NCBI GenBank assembly: GCA_021604525.1
Contig: BQJD01000002.1
Location: 150,282-214,281, forward strand
Origin: a marine bacterium B5-7
Lineage (GTDB): Bacteria > Pseudomonadota > Gammaproteobacteria > Arenicellales > CAJQKF01
DNA length: 64,000 nt
Reading direction: 5' to 3'
The notes under the pieces are model-generated. The model had not been told where the DNA came from. It saw nothing but the letters and a program-made list of their open reading frames with translations, and searched no databases. Position 1 is the stretch's first letter. The number at the start of each line of letters is the position of its first letter. A program made the position numbers and the translations under genes. This document shows positions 36,773-46,437 of this stretch, piece by piece.

Positions 36773-39675
36773 GACGCCACCGTCTTGTCACGCATGATAC
36801 CGGCCACATATTTGAGCACTCTGGATCGCCTGGCATCCTGTCCCGCAACCGCTCCAATGGCGGTGAATTGCGGAGAAGTTTCAGCTTGTTCGGTTTGTTC
36901 GGCCTTATAGACACGCACACGGACATCGTACCAACCAGCCTGACCTGTTACTGGATCGGAATTTGAAATCGGTCGATCGTCGATCTTGGAGGGCAGTTCT
37001 TCGGTGATGAGATGGTTGAGCAGAAAACCTTTGCGCGATTCGTCAGCATCCGCGTCAAGACCCCAGGCGCCGGCAGCCTTGCCGATGGCATTCCATGTCC
37101 ACACAGTGTTCGGTTCCACGGCCTCTGAGAATCGACACATGCAGCGCACCTTGCCCCACGGACTCTCGACCCATATCCAGTCGCCGTCAGCAAAGCCATG
37201 CTTGTGACCGAGTTGAGGGCTGACATACAAATAATTATGGCTATGGATCTGTCGAAGCCAGGCATTTTGCGAATCCCACGAATGGTACATGGCCATGGGA
37301 CGCTGGGTGATAGCGCTCAACGGATACCGTTGCTTGTCGGTTTGCTGCGCCTCCAGCGGCTCATAGTAAAACGGCAGTGGATCGAAGTATTGCTCAACCC
37401 GTTGGCGCAGATGATCAGGCGGTTGACGTGTCTGGGTCTTACCCTGGGCAGCCAGTCTGAACTGCTGCAGAACCTCCGAGTACACATGAATCAGAATGGG
37501 TTCAGCATACCGGATCAGTCGGTGCCGCTGCGCCCAATCAAGATAACCCCTGTTGAAGTTCCGCATGTATTGAAAGGAGCGCGGTAACTCGTAATGAAAA
37601 ACGCAGTTGTTTTTTTCATACATCTCCCATTGGTTGGGGTTGGGCTCGCCCTGCATGAATTTCTCTCCGCCCTTGCCACGCCAGCCGGAGAGAAACCCGA
37701 TCCCGGATCCGGGCTCAGTCTCATAGTTGATAATGAAGTCGGGATAATCGCGAAACTTGCGTTCGCCCTGTTTATCCACGAATGCCGGCAACCGAAGACG
37801 CGACGCCAGTTCTATCAACACCTCCTGGAACGGTTTGCACTGACCCTTGGGCGGTACCACAGGAATTCGCACCGAGTCACACGGGCCATCAAATTCGGAG
37901 ATCGGTCTATCGAGCATCGACATGACGTCATGGCGTTCAAGATAAGTGGTGTCTGGCAGCACCAGGTCGGCGAACGCCACCATCTCCGATTGAAATGCAT
38001 CGCAGACCACCAGAAAAGGAATCTTGTACTCGCCGTCCGCATCGCGGTCATTGAGCATGTCGCGCACCTTTTCGGGACTCATGCTTGAATTCCACGCCAG
38101 GTTAGCCATGAATATCATTAGCGTATCAATACGATACGGATCACCCCGCCAGGCATTGGTTATGACGTTATGCATCAGTCCGTGCACGGCAAGGGGATAT
38201 ACCCAGGAGAAAGCGCGGTCGATACGCACCGGCTCACCGGCCTCATCGACAAAAAGGTCGTCCGGTTCAGCCGGCCAGCCAAGCGCCATGCCCTCGAGCG
38301 GACGATTCGGGCGCACCGCTTCCGGTACGCGCGGCGGTTTGGCACAAGGTGGTATGGGTCGCGGAAAAGGTGCCTTGTGCCTGAAACCGCCGGGACGATC
38401 TATTGTTCCAAGTACGGTCATCAGGATCGACAGGGAACGAATCGTTTGAAATCCGTTGGAATGCGCAGCCAGACCGCGCATGGCGTGAAAGGCAACCGGG
38501 TTGCCGGTGACATGGTCGTGATCCTTACCCCACACATCTGTCCAGGCGATGGGCAGTTCGATTTTCTGGTCACGGGCGGTCACACCCATCTCATGGGCGA
38601 GACGCCGAATACGATCCGCCGGAATGCCGGTTATTCCATGTGCCCATTCAGGGGTGTAATCGGTGAGGCGATCAGTTAGCAACTGGAACGCCGTTTTAAC
38701 CGGTGTTCCGTCACCTAATCGATATTCGCCGAGAAGACGCGGATCGGCGCCCTCGGAATGTGTCAGCACTTCGCTGTTGCGATGACGATCCCACCACAGT
38801 TTGTTCTGTGGATCGAAACAACCCTCTTCTTCAGGCACCTCGGTGCGCACGAACATGCCGTACTCCGAGCTGTCAGGATCGTTATTGACGAGCTGTGCAG
38901 AATTGGTATATCGAATCAGGAATTCGCGATCGAACAAGCCCTGATCGATCAGCTCACGGGTGATCGCCAGCAGTAACGCACCATCGGTTCCGGGTCGAAT
39001 CGGCACCCATTCATCGGCAATCGCCGAGTAGCCGGTACGAACCGGATTGATGGAGATAAACTTGCCGCCGGATCGCTTGAATTTGGCGAGGGCGATTTTA
39101 AGTGGATTAGAATGATGATCCTCGGCCGTACCGATCATCACGAACAGACGCGCGCGATCAAGGTCGGGTCCACCAAATTCCCAGAATGAACCACCGATGG
39201 TATAGATCATTCCGGCGGCCATATTGACCGAACAAAATCCACCGTGGGCAGCGTAGTTGGGCGTACCGAATTGCTTGGCAAACAATCCGGTCAGGGCCTG
39301 CATCTGGTCGCGGCCGGTGAACAGGGCAAACTTTTTCGGATCGGTTTCGCGAATGCTGCGCAGCCGATCTTCCAGCATTGAAAAGGCTTCGCTCCAACTT
39401 ATTGGCTCGAATTCATTATCGCCGCGATTGGAGCCGGGTTTACGGCGCAGCGGCTCCGTCAATCGCGCCGGCGAATACTGCTTCATGATGCCAGAGGCAC
39501 CTTTGGCGCAGATTACGCCCTTGTTCAGGGGGTGGTCGGGATTACCCTCAATATAGCGAACCTGTCCATCACGAAGGTGCACACGAATACCGCAACGACA
39601 GGCACACATATAGCAGGTTGTATTGCGGATTTCCTTAGGTCCGCAAGCGCGTTCTGAATCGGCTGTGTATTCCAT
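36769..39675 (-). CDS. soeA: molybdopterin oxidoreductase, probable sulfite dehydrogenase SoeA
   Basis: 968 residues, DMSO reductase family. An N-terminal [4Fe-4S] motif CYMCACRC (C-x2-C-x3-C) with a fourth Cys in GVICAKG is followed by the bis-MGD domains and a C-terminal dinucleotide-binding domain (SPQLGHKHGFADGDWIWVES). No twin-arginine signal is visible, so the enzyme should face the cytoplasm, as SoeA does. Size, missing signal and the B and C partners fit cytoplasmic sulfite:quinone oxidoreductase. A thiosulfate, polysulfide or other oxoanion enzyme is possible, since substrate cannot be read from sequence. Confidence 0.8.
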   Translation of the reverse strand: MEYTADSERACGPKEIRNTTCYMCACRCGIRVHLRDGQVRYIEGNPDHPLNKGVICAKGASGIMKQYSPARLTEPLRRKPGSNRGDNEFEPISWSEAFSMLEDRLRSIRETDPKKFALFTGRDQMQALTGLFAKQFGTPNYAAHGGFCSVNMAAGMIYTIGGSFWEFGGPDLDRARLFVMIGTAEDHHSNPLKIALAKFKRSGGKFISINPVRTGYSAIADEWVPIRPGTDGALLLAITRELIDQGLFDREFLIRYTNSAQLVNNDPDSSEYGMFVRTEVPEEEGCFDPQNKLWWDRHRNSEVLTHSEGADPRLLGEYRLGDGTPVKTAFQLLTDRLTDYTPEWAHGITGIPADRIRRLAHEMGVTARDQKIELPIAWTDVWGKDHDHVTGNPVAFHAMRGLAAHSNGFQTIRSLSILMTVLGTIDRPGGFRHKAPFPRPIPPCAKPPRVPEAVRPNRPLEGMALGWPAEPDDLFVDEAGEPVRIDRAFSWVYPLAVHGLMHNVITNAWRGDPYRIDTLMIFMANLAWNSSMSPEKVRDMLNDRDADGEYKIPFLVVCDAFQSEMVAFADLVLPDTTYLERHDVMSMLDRPISEFDGPCDSVRIPVVPPKGQCKPFQEVLIELASRLRLPAFVDKQGERKFRDYPDFIINYETEPGSGIGFLSGWRGKGGEKFMQGEPNPNQWEMYEKNNCVFHYELPRSFQYMRNFNRGYLDWAQRHRLIRYAEPILIHVYSEVLQQFRLAAQGKTQTRQPPDHLRQRVEQYFDPLPFYYEPLEAQQTDKQRYPLSAITQRPMAMYHSWDSQNAWLRQIHSHNYLYVSPQLGHKHGFADGDWIWVESPWGKVRCMCRFSEAVEPNTVWTWNAIGKAAGAWGLDADADESRKGFLLNHLITEELPSKIDDRPISNSDPVTGQAGWYDVRVRVYKAEQTEQAETSPQFTAIGAVAGQDARRSRVLKYVAGIMRDKTVAS

Positions 39676-39845
39676 GGCAAGGGTTGCGTCTTGAATATCC
39701 GGCGTGAGAATTTAGCGCCTAACAGTAGCGGTAATCAGGGCTATTCGGCAATCAAGAATGTTTATCCGAACCCTATCCCGGCTTGCCCCGAAACAATCCC
39801 GGCATTTTGCAACGAGCTCGGTCGTGCCACGACATGCAATACATG

Positions 39846-40124
39846 TCAGACGAATCGGAACACGAACAATGTCCAGGCAATCGATATGATTAACCCGCCC
39901 CATAAGGGAACGCCAAACAACCCAAGCCAGCCAAGAAAAATATAGGCCGCACCCAGCAAGGAGATAAACAGACGATCACCACGGGTGGTATCGATTCCAA
40001 ATACCCCACGGCGTGGCGCGCCGCCAGGGGAACGTGTCTCCCATATCACCATGGTTGTCAACGCAACACCGATAAATACAAAGAATGCCACTGTCGGCCA
40101 GGTCCATGCCATCCATGAAAACAT
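39846..40124 (-). CDS. DUF2160 membrane protein of the glycerol ABC transporter
   Basis: About 92 residues with two or three membrane segments (MFSWMAWTWPTVAFFVFIG, then LLGAAYIFLGWLGLFG and SIAWTLFVFRF). It belongs to the DUF2160 family found directly after glpQ in glycerol ABC operons; function unknown but presumably part of the uptake complex. ATG 40124 gives the family start; an open frame reaches 40166 inside glpQ. It is the last gene of the operon. Confidence 0.82.
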   Translation of the reverse strand: MFSWMAWTWPTVAFFVFIGVALTTMVIWETRSPGGAPRRGVFGIDTTRGDRLFISLLGAAYIFLGWLGLFGVPLWGGLIISIAWTLFVFRFV

Positions 40125-40134
40125 GGTAGCCACC

Positions 40135-40935
40135 TTATACCCGACCCAGGGCAAAGCCCTTGGCAATGTAGTTACGTACGAACCATATTACGATGGCGCC
40201 GGGAATAATCGTGAGTGCACCCGCCGCTGCCAACAACCCCAACTCGTAGCCGGACGTACTGGCGGTACGCGTCATGGTTGCAGCGATAGGCTTGGCAACG
40301 ACCGAGGTAAGGGTTTTCGCCAGCAATAGCTCGACCCACGAAAACATGAAACAAAAGAATGCTGTCACACCGATCCCTGCGGTGATACTGGGTATAAAAA
40401 TCTTGACGAAAAATCGCGGAAACGAATATCCGTCGATATAAGCCGTCTCATCAAGCTCCTTCGGAACGCCGGACATGAACCCTTCGAGTATCCATACGGC
40501 CAGAGGAATGTTGAACAGGCAGTGCGCAAGCGCCACGGCGATGTGGGTATCGAACAGTTCCATTGCCGAATACAACTGGAAAAATGGCAGCGCAAAAACC
40601 GCCGGCGGCGCCATGCGATTGGTCAGCAGCCAGAAAAACAGATGCTTGTCGCCAAGAAATCGGTAGCGAGAAAACGCATAGGCAGCAGGTAATGCCGCCG
40701 TTACCGATATCACCGTATTGATAACGACATAGGTCAGTGAGTTGATATAACCGTTGTACCAGGTAGGGTCGGTAAAAATCTTCTTGTAGTTGGCAAGCGT
40801 AAACTCGATAGGCCACAATGAGAACGTGCCGAGAATCTCGTTTGTCGTCTTGAACGACATATTAAGAAGCCAATAAATCGGCAATAGCAGGAAGATGATA
40901 TAGATTGTTGGGATGAGCCAGCCAAGACGTCTCAT
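40135..40935 (-). CDS. glpQ: glycerol ABC transporter permease GlpQ
   Basis: A 266-residue MalG-type permease with six membrane segments. The EAA coupling loop ELDETAYIDGYSFPRFFVKI near residues 160-180 docks onto the ATPases. Overlaps glpP by 4 bases and is followed by the DUF2160 gene. Assigned by homology of the whole set to the rhizobial GlpSTPQV system. Confidence 0.88.
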   Translation of the reverse strand: MRRLGWLIPTIYIIFLLLPIYWLLNMSFKTTNEILGTFSLWPIEFTLANYKKIFTDPTWYNGYINSLTYVVINTVISVTAALPAAYAFSRYRFLGDKHLFFWLLTNRMAPPAVFALPFFQLYSAMELFDTHIAVALAHCLFNIPLAVWILEGFMSGVPKELDETAYIDGYSFPRFFVKIFIPSITAGIGVTAFFCFMFSWVELLLAKTLTSVVAKPIAATMTRTASTSGYELGLLAAAGALTIIPGAIVIWFVRNYIAKGFALGRV

Positions 40936-41801
40936 TTCTGGTCCTCATCACGCATCATGACGGTATAGAAAATCCAGCTAAGCAGCAGGATGATCATGAA
41001 ATAAATCAGCGACATCGCCGCTGCCGGTCCAAGATCGAACTGCCCGAGAGCAATCTTTACGAGATCGATGGAAAGAAACGTGGTGGCATTCCCGGGGCCG
41101 CCACCGGTCAGCACGAACGGCTCCGTATAGATCATGAAACTATCCATGAATCGCAATAGCACTGCGATGGTCAATACCCGTTTCATTTTCGGCAACTGTA
41201 TGTAACGGAAAATCTGCCAGCCGCTGGCGCCGTCAATATGCGCTGCCTGATAAAACGCATCCGGTATGGAGCGCAGCCCCGCATAGGCCAACAGCACCAC
41301 CAACGACGTCCAGTGCCATACGTCCATCAGCACCACGGTTGCCCATGCCGCCCCGGGTTGCTGGGTGAAGTTGTAGTCAATCCCCATGGCATTGATGGTC
41401 CGGCCCAGCAAGCCGATATCCGGCAGCGCGAATATATTCCACATCGCACCGACCACGTTCCAGGGAATCAACAGCGGTAATGCCATTAACACCAGGCACA
41501 CGGACACCAGAATGCCCTTGCGCGGCATCGCCAGTGCAACGATTACGCCAAGCGGAATTTCGATTGCCAATATCTGGAAGGTAAACATGAGTTGACGGCC
41601 AAGCGCCTCATGGAATCGCGGCGAGTGCAGCACCTCCGTATACCAGGTGACGCCTTCCCAGAAGAAGACATTGTCGCCAAAGGTCTCCTGGACTGAATAA
41701 TTGACCACTGTCATGAGCGGAATGATGGCGTTGAATGCCACCAGTACCAGCACCGGCAGTACAAGCCACCAGGCTTTTTGATTCGTTGTTCGTTCAATCA
41801 T
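40932..41801 (-). CDS. glpP: glycerol ABC transporter permease GlpP
   Basis: A 289-residue MalF-type permease with six membrane segments and the EAA-like loop IPDAFYQAAHIDGASGWQIF. It pairs with GlpQ to form the transmembrane path. Overlaps glpT and glpQ by 4 bases on each side, so the three are translated as a unit. Confidence 0.88.
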   Translation of the reverse strand: MIERTTNQKAWWLVLPVLVLVAFNAIIPLMTVVNYSVQETFGDNVFFWEGVTWYTEVLHSPRFHEALGRQLMFTFQILAIEIPLGVIVALAMPRKGILVSVCLVLMALPLLIPWNVVGAMWNIFALPDIGLLGRTINAMGIDYNFTQQPGAAWATVVLMDVWHWTSLVVLLAYAGLRSIPDAFYQAAHIDGASGWQIFRYIQLPKMKRVLTIAVLLRFMDSFMIYTEPFVLTGGGPGNATTFLSIDLVKIALGQFDLGPAAAMSLIYFMIILLLSWIFYTVMMRDEDQK

Positions 41802-42880
41802 CGGGCGCCTCCTGCGAGACGCCAGCCATCGATGTAGACATGTGCATGGCGTGGATCAAATCGTACCCGGACATCGCTTTGGGGTATCTCGACGCCTTCT
41901 GGGCAATAGATCTTGAAGGAATGTCGTCCGAGAGTTGCGTCGAGAATCCTGTAACGACCGACATCGATCACTGCGCTGATCTCGACCGGCATACCGGAAG
42001 GATCGATGTGAATATACTCAGGACGCACACCCAGTTCGAGGTTACCATCAGTACCATGGGTTGTCGCTGGCGACACGTCAAGCGCAATGTGGTGATCATC
42101 GATCCGAACCCCACCCGCATCAAGTTGACACGGAAATACATTCATACCGGGCGAGCCGATGAAGTGTCCGACAAAAGTGTGCTCAGGTGTTTCGAACAAC
42201 GCTTCGGATGTCCCCACCTGAACCACCTGACCATCGTGCATGACCACCACTTGATCGGCAAAGGTCAGTGCCTCGGTTTGATCATGGGTGACGTAAATCA
42301 TGGTGAAGCCATAACGTTGATGAAGCTGCTTGAGCTGCGATCGAAGCTGCCACTTGAGATGAGGATCGATAACCGTGAGCGGTTCGTCGAACATGATCAC
42401 GTTGACGTCCGGCCGAACCAGGCCACGTGCCAACGATATCTTCTGTTTGTTATCTGCTGATAGTCCTGCAGCTCGCTTGCCCAGAATATCGGCAAGACCC
42501 AACATTCCCGAAACTTCTTTCACCCGTCGATCAATCTCACTCGAACCCATACCTCGATTCTTCAATGGAAAAGCAAGATTTTGATAAACGGTCATGGTGT
42601 CGTAGACCACTGGAAACTGAAAAACCTGGGCGATGTTTCTTTGTTCCGGCGCCAGCGCATTAACATTGGTATTGTCGAATAGCACCTCGCCTTCGCTTGG
42701 CTCAAGGAGACCCGAGATAATATTCAACAGGGTCGTCTTGCCACATCCCGAGGGCCCGAGCAGTGCATAGGCGCCCCCGTCCTGCCAGGACAGGTCAATT
42801 TTTTTCAGCGCATAATCGGCATCGCTTAGTGGAATATCAAGATAGCTGTGGCGAAGATTGCGTAACGTGATTTCAGCCAT
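41798..42880 (-). CDS. glpT: glycerol ABC transporter ATP-binding subunit GlpT
   Basis: About 360 residues. Walker A is GPSGCGKTTLLN and the switch His is in YVTHDQTEAL, but the signature is LSADNKQK instead of LSGGQ and the D-loop reads TVID. These departures complement those in GlpS. The C-terminal third is an OB-type regulatory domain. ATG 42880 (MAEITLRNLRHSYL) is preferred over the longer frame, which runs back into glpS. Not related to the E. coli GlpT antiporter of the same name. Confidence 0.88.
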   Translation of the reverse strand: MAEITLRNLRHSYLDIPLSDADYALKKIDLSWQDGGAYALLGPSGCGKTTLLNIISGLLEPSEGEVLFDNTNVNALAPEQRNIAQVFQFPVVYDTMTVYQNLAFPLKNRGMGSSEIDRRVKEVSGMLGLADILGKRAAGLSADNKQKISLARGLVRPDVNVIMFDEPLTVIDPHLKWQLRSQLKQLHQRYGFTMIYVTHDQTEALTFADQVVVMHDGQVVQVGTSEALFETPEHTFVGHFIGSPGMNVFPCQLDAGGVRIDDHHIALDVSPATTHGTDGNLELGVRPEYIHIDPSGMPVEISAVIDVGRYRILDATLGRHSFKIYCPEGVEIPQSDVRVRFDPRHAHVYIDGWRLAGGAR

Positions 42881-43973
42881 GAGCTGCCCTCGCAACACGA
42901 TCGTCATGTTCGCCAACCCTGTGACCGTCTTCGTTGAAGACAATAAACTTGTCCGGATCCACAGCCACGCTCACCTGCTGACCGACATCGAGACGGTGTA
43001 CGCCGTGTGCCTGACAAACCCAACCATGTGTACCGATATCAAGATGAACAAATGTTTCCGAACCACTGATCTCTGCAATGGTAACTTTACCCTGCAGTTC
43101 TATCTCATGGCTGTTTCTTGCTTTCAATGAAACGTGATGAGGTCTTAGAGCGAGAACATAACGACCATCGCTTAATTGATCCGTCATGCGGTCAATAGTG
43201 AAGTGCACCTTGTCTTCCATAACAAACTCGCCAGCACGCTTCTCCACGCTAACCACATTAAGCGGCGGATCTGAAAATGTTTTTGCGGTGATGAGATCGT
43301 GGGGATTTCGAAACACTTCGTGCGTTTTGCCAAACTGTGTCAGCCGACCTTCGCACAGTGTCGCGGTATGCCCGCCAAGCATCAGTGCTTCACCGGGTTC
43401 GGCAGTCGCATAGACCACCTTCGTACCCGTGTCGCGAAATAACTTCGGTAATTCACTGCGCAGTTCCTCGCGAAGCTTGTAGTCGAGATTAGCCAATGGT
43501 TCATCCAGTAAAACCAGCGAGGCATCCTTGACAATGGCGCGTGCCAGCGCGGTTCTTTGTTGTTGGCCACCCGACAGGTCACCGGGGCGACGCTGCAAAA
43601 ACGGTTCAAGCTTAAGCAGCTTGGCTACGCTATTGACACGTGTTGCAATCTCCTTGCGATCTACGTGCGCAACCCGCAATGGAGAGGCGATATTATCAAA
43701 CACGCTCATCGACGGGTAGTTGATGAATTGCTGGTAAACCATAGCAACCTTACGCTTTTGTACCGATACGCCGGTTACATCCTTGCCATCCACCATCACC
43801 CGTCCTGTATCCGGTTTTTCGATTCCCGCCAGAATTCGCAGCAAGGTAGTCTTTCCAGATAATGTCGGACCAAGCAAGACATTGAAGCCATCGGACTCAA
43901 GCTTCATGGAGACATTGTCGAGGTACGTGATGCCATCACGGTGAAGCGTTACATGGTCAAGTTCAATCGTCAT
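42873..43973 (-). CDS. glpS: glycerol ABC transporter ATP-binding subunit GlpS
   Basis: 366 residues. Walker A is GPTLSGKTTLLR, the signature LSGGQQQR and Walker B LVLLDEPLANLD are canonical, but the switch-His region reads YATAEPGEAL, so the His is lost. With GlpT it should form a heterodimer with one full and one defective ATP site. Overlaps glpT by 8 bases; starts 5 bases after glpD. Confidence 0.89.
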   Translation of the reverse strand: MTIELDHVTLHRDGITYLDNVSMKLESDGFNVLLGPTLSGKTTLLRILAGIEKPDTGRVMVDGKDVTGVSVQKRKVAMVYQQFINYPSMSVFDNIASPLRVAHVDRKEIATRVNSVAKLLKLEPFLQRRPGDLSGGQQQRTALARAIVKDASLVLLDEPLANLDYKLREELRSELPKLFRDTGTKVVYATAEPGEALMLGGHTATLCEGRLTQFGKTHEVFRNPHDLITAKTFSDPPLNVVSVEKRAGEFVMEDKVHFTIDRMTDQLSDGRYVLALRPHHVSLKARNSHEIELQGKVTIAEISGSETFVHLDIGTHGWVCQAHGVHRLDVGQQVSVAVDPDKFIVFNEDGHRVGEHDDRVARAAHG

Positions 43974-43978
43974 ACAAG

Positions 43979-45544
43979 TTATCCGGTTAACGACTCATGC
44001 CGGGTTGGAGATGCGGTAATCCGCATTTCGATGAAACGCTGTAATGCATCCACATTAATCTCATTTTTACGCAGCCCGAGCTTGCTTCGGCGCCATAACA
44101 CATCTTCAATTTCCAGCGCCCATTCATGATCCATCATCCAGCGTACTTCGACTGCGTACAGACCACAGCCGAAGTGTTCACCAAGATCACCTGATTGCCG
44201 TGCTTTACCAAGCATCGCAACGATGTCGGTGCCGTAACTTCGAAACCAGCGTGTCATGACCTCAAGCGGTACAAAGTCAAATTGATTCGCCAGTTCCATC
44301 AGCCGTGACTCCCGCTGTTTGAAAGAGAAGTCACCACCCGGCAACGATACGTCGGCAGTCCAGGAATCCTTTTTTAATTCAAGATCTGCTGCCAGTTCGT
44401 TCATGACTGCTTCGGCAAGTTTTCGATGGGTTGTTAATTTGCCACCAAAGATATTGATCAGACCTGCGCCTTGACAGCTCGTCGTGCGTTTCAGTACATA
44501 GTCGCGTGTTGCTTGCTGGGCGCTCGTTGCACCATCGTCGTACAGCGGTCTGACTCCCGAGAAGCTGCCGACAATATCGTCATCGCTTAAGCGATGAGTA
44601 AAGTAACGATGCACGCAGTCAATCAGATACACGCGTTCCGCATCGGAAATTGTCGCCGTGGAAGGATCATCGTGATAGTCGACATCGGTCGTACCAATCA
44701 GTACAAAATCTGTCTCAAACGGTAATACAAAGACAATGCGTTGGTCGTCATTTTGCAAAATATATGCATTGTCATGCTGAAACCATTTGCGCGCAATCAG
44801 GTGAGACCCCTTGACTTTGCGCGTTGCCGAGTCCGGCTTGTCATCCTCACCCGTATCAACATGATCGAGGTAGAAATCGGACACCCACGGGCCAGTCGCA
44901 TTAACCACTGTCCGGGCAATGTAACGGGCGTACTCGCCACTTCGAATGTTCTCGCTTTCCACAACCCAGACATCGTTGCGTGCCTTTATGGATGTACAGG
45001 CCGTTCGGGTGAGTATGTTTGCACCGTGGGCACGGGCATCGCGGGCCGTGAGCACCACCAGGCGGGCATCGTCTGTCCAGCAATCGGAATACTCGAATGC
45101 AGTATCGAATCGACTCTGAAGGAGCCGACCCGCCTCGCTGTCTGCAAAGTCGGCAATCTTCGAACTGTGCGGAAACAGACGTCCGCCCAGATGATCGTAT
45201 AAAAACAAGCCCAGGCGAATCATCCACTTCGGCCGCATACGCGGATTATGCGGAAAGACGAATCGCATTGGGTGTGATACGTGCGGCGCAATGCGAAGTA
45301 TCACATCACGTTCGCGCAGTGATTCTCGCACCAGTTTGAATTCATAATGCTCAAGGTAACGAATGCCGCCGTGAATCAGCTTGCTGCTGGCTGACGATGT
45401 CGCTGCGGCAAGATCACCTTTCTCAAGCAACAATACCGATAGTCCTCGACCGGCCGCATCACGTGCAACCGCACATCCGTTAATACCCCCGCCGATAACA
45501 ACGACATCATAGCTGGGTGTGGTTGCAACAGCGCTCGATATCAT
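43979..45544 (-). CDS. glpD: aerobic glycerol-3-phosphate dehydrogenase
   Basis: A 521-residue FAD enzyme: FAD motif GGGINGCAVARDAAGRG near residue 18 and the SSASSKLIHGGIRYLE substrate block. It oxidises glycerol 3-phosphate to dihydroxyacetone phosphate, passing electrons to quinone at the inner membrane. Overlaps the repressor gene glpR by 4 bases. It consumes the product of GlpK, encoded divergently. Confidence 0.95.
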   Translation of the reverse strand: MISSAVATTPSYDVVVIGGGINGCAVARDAAGRGLSVLLLEKGDLAAATSSASSKLIHGGIRYLEHYEFKLVRESLRERDVILRIAPHVSHPMRFVFPHNPRMRPKWMIRLGLFLYDHLGGRLFPHSSKIADFADSEAGRLLQSRFDTAFEYSDCWTDDARLVVLTARDARAHGANILTRTACTSIKARNDVWVVESENIRSGEYARYIARTVVNATGPWVSDFYLDHVDTGEDDKPDSATRKVKGSHLIARKWFQHDNAYILQNDDQRIVFVLPFETDFVLIGTTDVDYHDDPSTATISDAERVYLIDCVHRYFTHRLSDDDIVGSFSGVRPLYDDGATSAQQATRDYVLKRTTSCQGAGLINIFGGKLTTHRKLAEAVMNELAADLELKKDSWTADVSLPGGDFSFKQRESRLMELANQFDFVPLEVMTRWFRSYGTDIVAMLGKARQSGDLGEHFGCGLYAVEVRWMMDHEWALEIEDVLWRRSKLGLRKNEINVDALQRFIEMRITASPTRHESLTG

Positions 45545-46356
45545 TCTCGATCACCCGGTGCGGTGGCGGCTTCAGGCATTTCAGTCTCTCGATCGGCAAT
45601 ATGCACCGTTACGTTATGACGTTCGCACACATTGATGAACGGATCCGGTGGTTTTGTATCTGTTACAAAATGATCGACACTTGAAATATTCTCGATACGT
45701 ATTGGCGCACTACGCTCGAACTTGCTTGAGTCTGACACCAGGATGACCGAGCGGGCATGATCGATGATGGCTCGCGCCACTTGCACCTCGCGATAGTCGT
45801 AATCGAGTAAGGTGCCATCTTCGTCAATGGCCGACGCACCAATAATCGCGTAGTCAACCCGGAACTGGGAGAGGAATTCGGTCGCCCGACCGCCAACGAT
45901 GCCGCCATCTTCATGTCTGACAACGCCACCGGCGACTATCAACTCGACGCCGGCCGCGCCCATCAGGCGCGTCACCACCTGCACATTGTTGGTGATGACC
46001 ATCAAGGCGTGTTTCTTGCCGATATAGCGCGCAACCTGTTCGTTGGTCGTACCGATATTAATAAACAACGAGCTGCCGTCATCTATCAGGGAAGCTGTCA
46101 GGGCACCAATCCTGCGCTTGGCTTCGGTGGCGATATGACGCCGCGCCCGGTAACCAAGATTCACCTGGGTATTGCCAAGAACCGCCCCACCGTGAACACG
46201 TTTTAGCTGCTCATGATCACACAGGATATTAAGATCACGTCGTATGGTTTGTGGTGACACATCGAATCGTGCAGCGAGTGCGTCCACATCAACATTGCCC
46301 TCAACCCGGGCGATGTCAATGATCGCGCGCTGCCGTGAAGTTAAAATTTCAGGCAC
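45541..46356 (-). CDS. glpR: DeoR-family repressor of glycerol genes, GlpR
   Basis: A 271-residue DeoR/GlpR-family regulator. N-terminal winged helix (about 6-58: TSRQRAIIDIA and VSPQTIRRDLN), then a sugar-phosphate sensing domain (GTTNEQVARYI, IIGASAIDEDG). Glycerol 3-phosphate is the usual inducer. It lies between glpV and glpD in the operon it likely controls. Candidate sites are in the glpV-glpK gap. Confidence 0.88.
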   Translation of the reverse strand: MPEILTSRQRAIIDIARVEGNVDVDALAARFDVSPQTIRRDLNILCDHEQLKRVHGGAVLGNTQVNLGYRARRHIATEAKRRIGALTASLIDDGSSLFINIGTTNEQVARYIGKKHALMVITNNVQVVTRLMGAAGVELIVAGGVVRHEDGGIVGGRATEFLSQFRVDYAIIGASAIDEDGTLLDYDYREVQVARAIIDHARSVILVSDSSKFERSAPIRIENISSVDHFVTDTKPPDPFINVCERHNVTVHIADRETEMPEAATAPGDRE

Positions 46357-46390
46357 GTGAATTGCCGCCAGTTCCTTATGCTGAGCACGT

Positions 46391-46424
46391 GGCCCGGATA
46401 CGGTGACGCTTCCGGATCCGGGCC
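46391..46424. other. intercistronic hairpin between glpV and glpR
   Basis: Perfect 9-bp stem GGCCCGGAT / ATCCGGGCC with a 16-base loop, no T-run. Likely a 3' stabiliser or partial terminator that lets the binding protein be made in excess over the genes behind it, as known for other binding-protein operons; this is inference. Confidence 0.6.
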
Positions 46425-46437
46425 TGATGCCTGGGTG

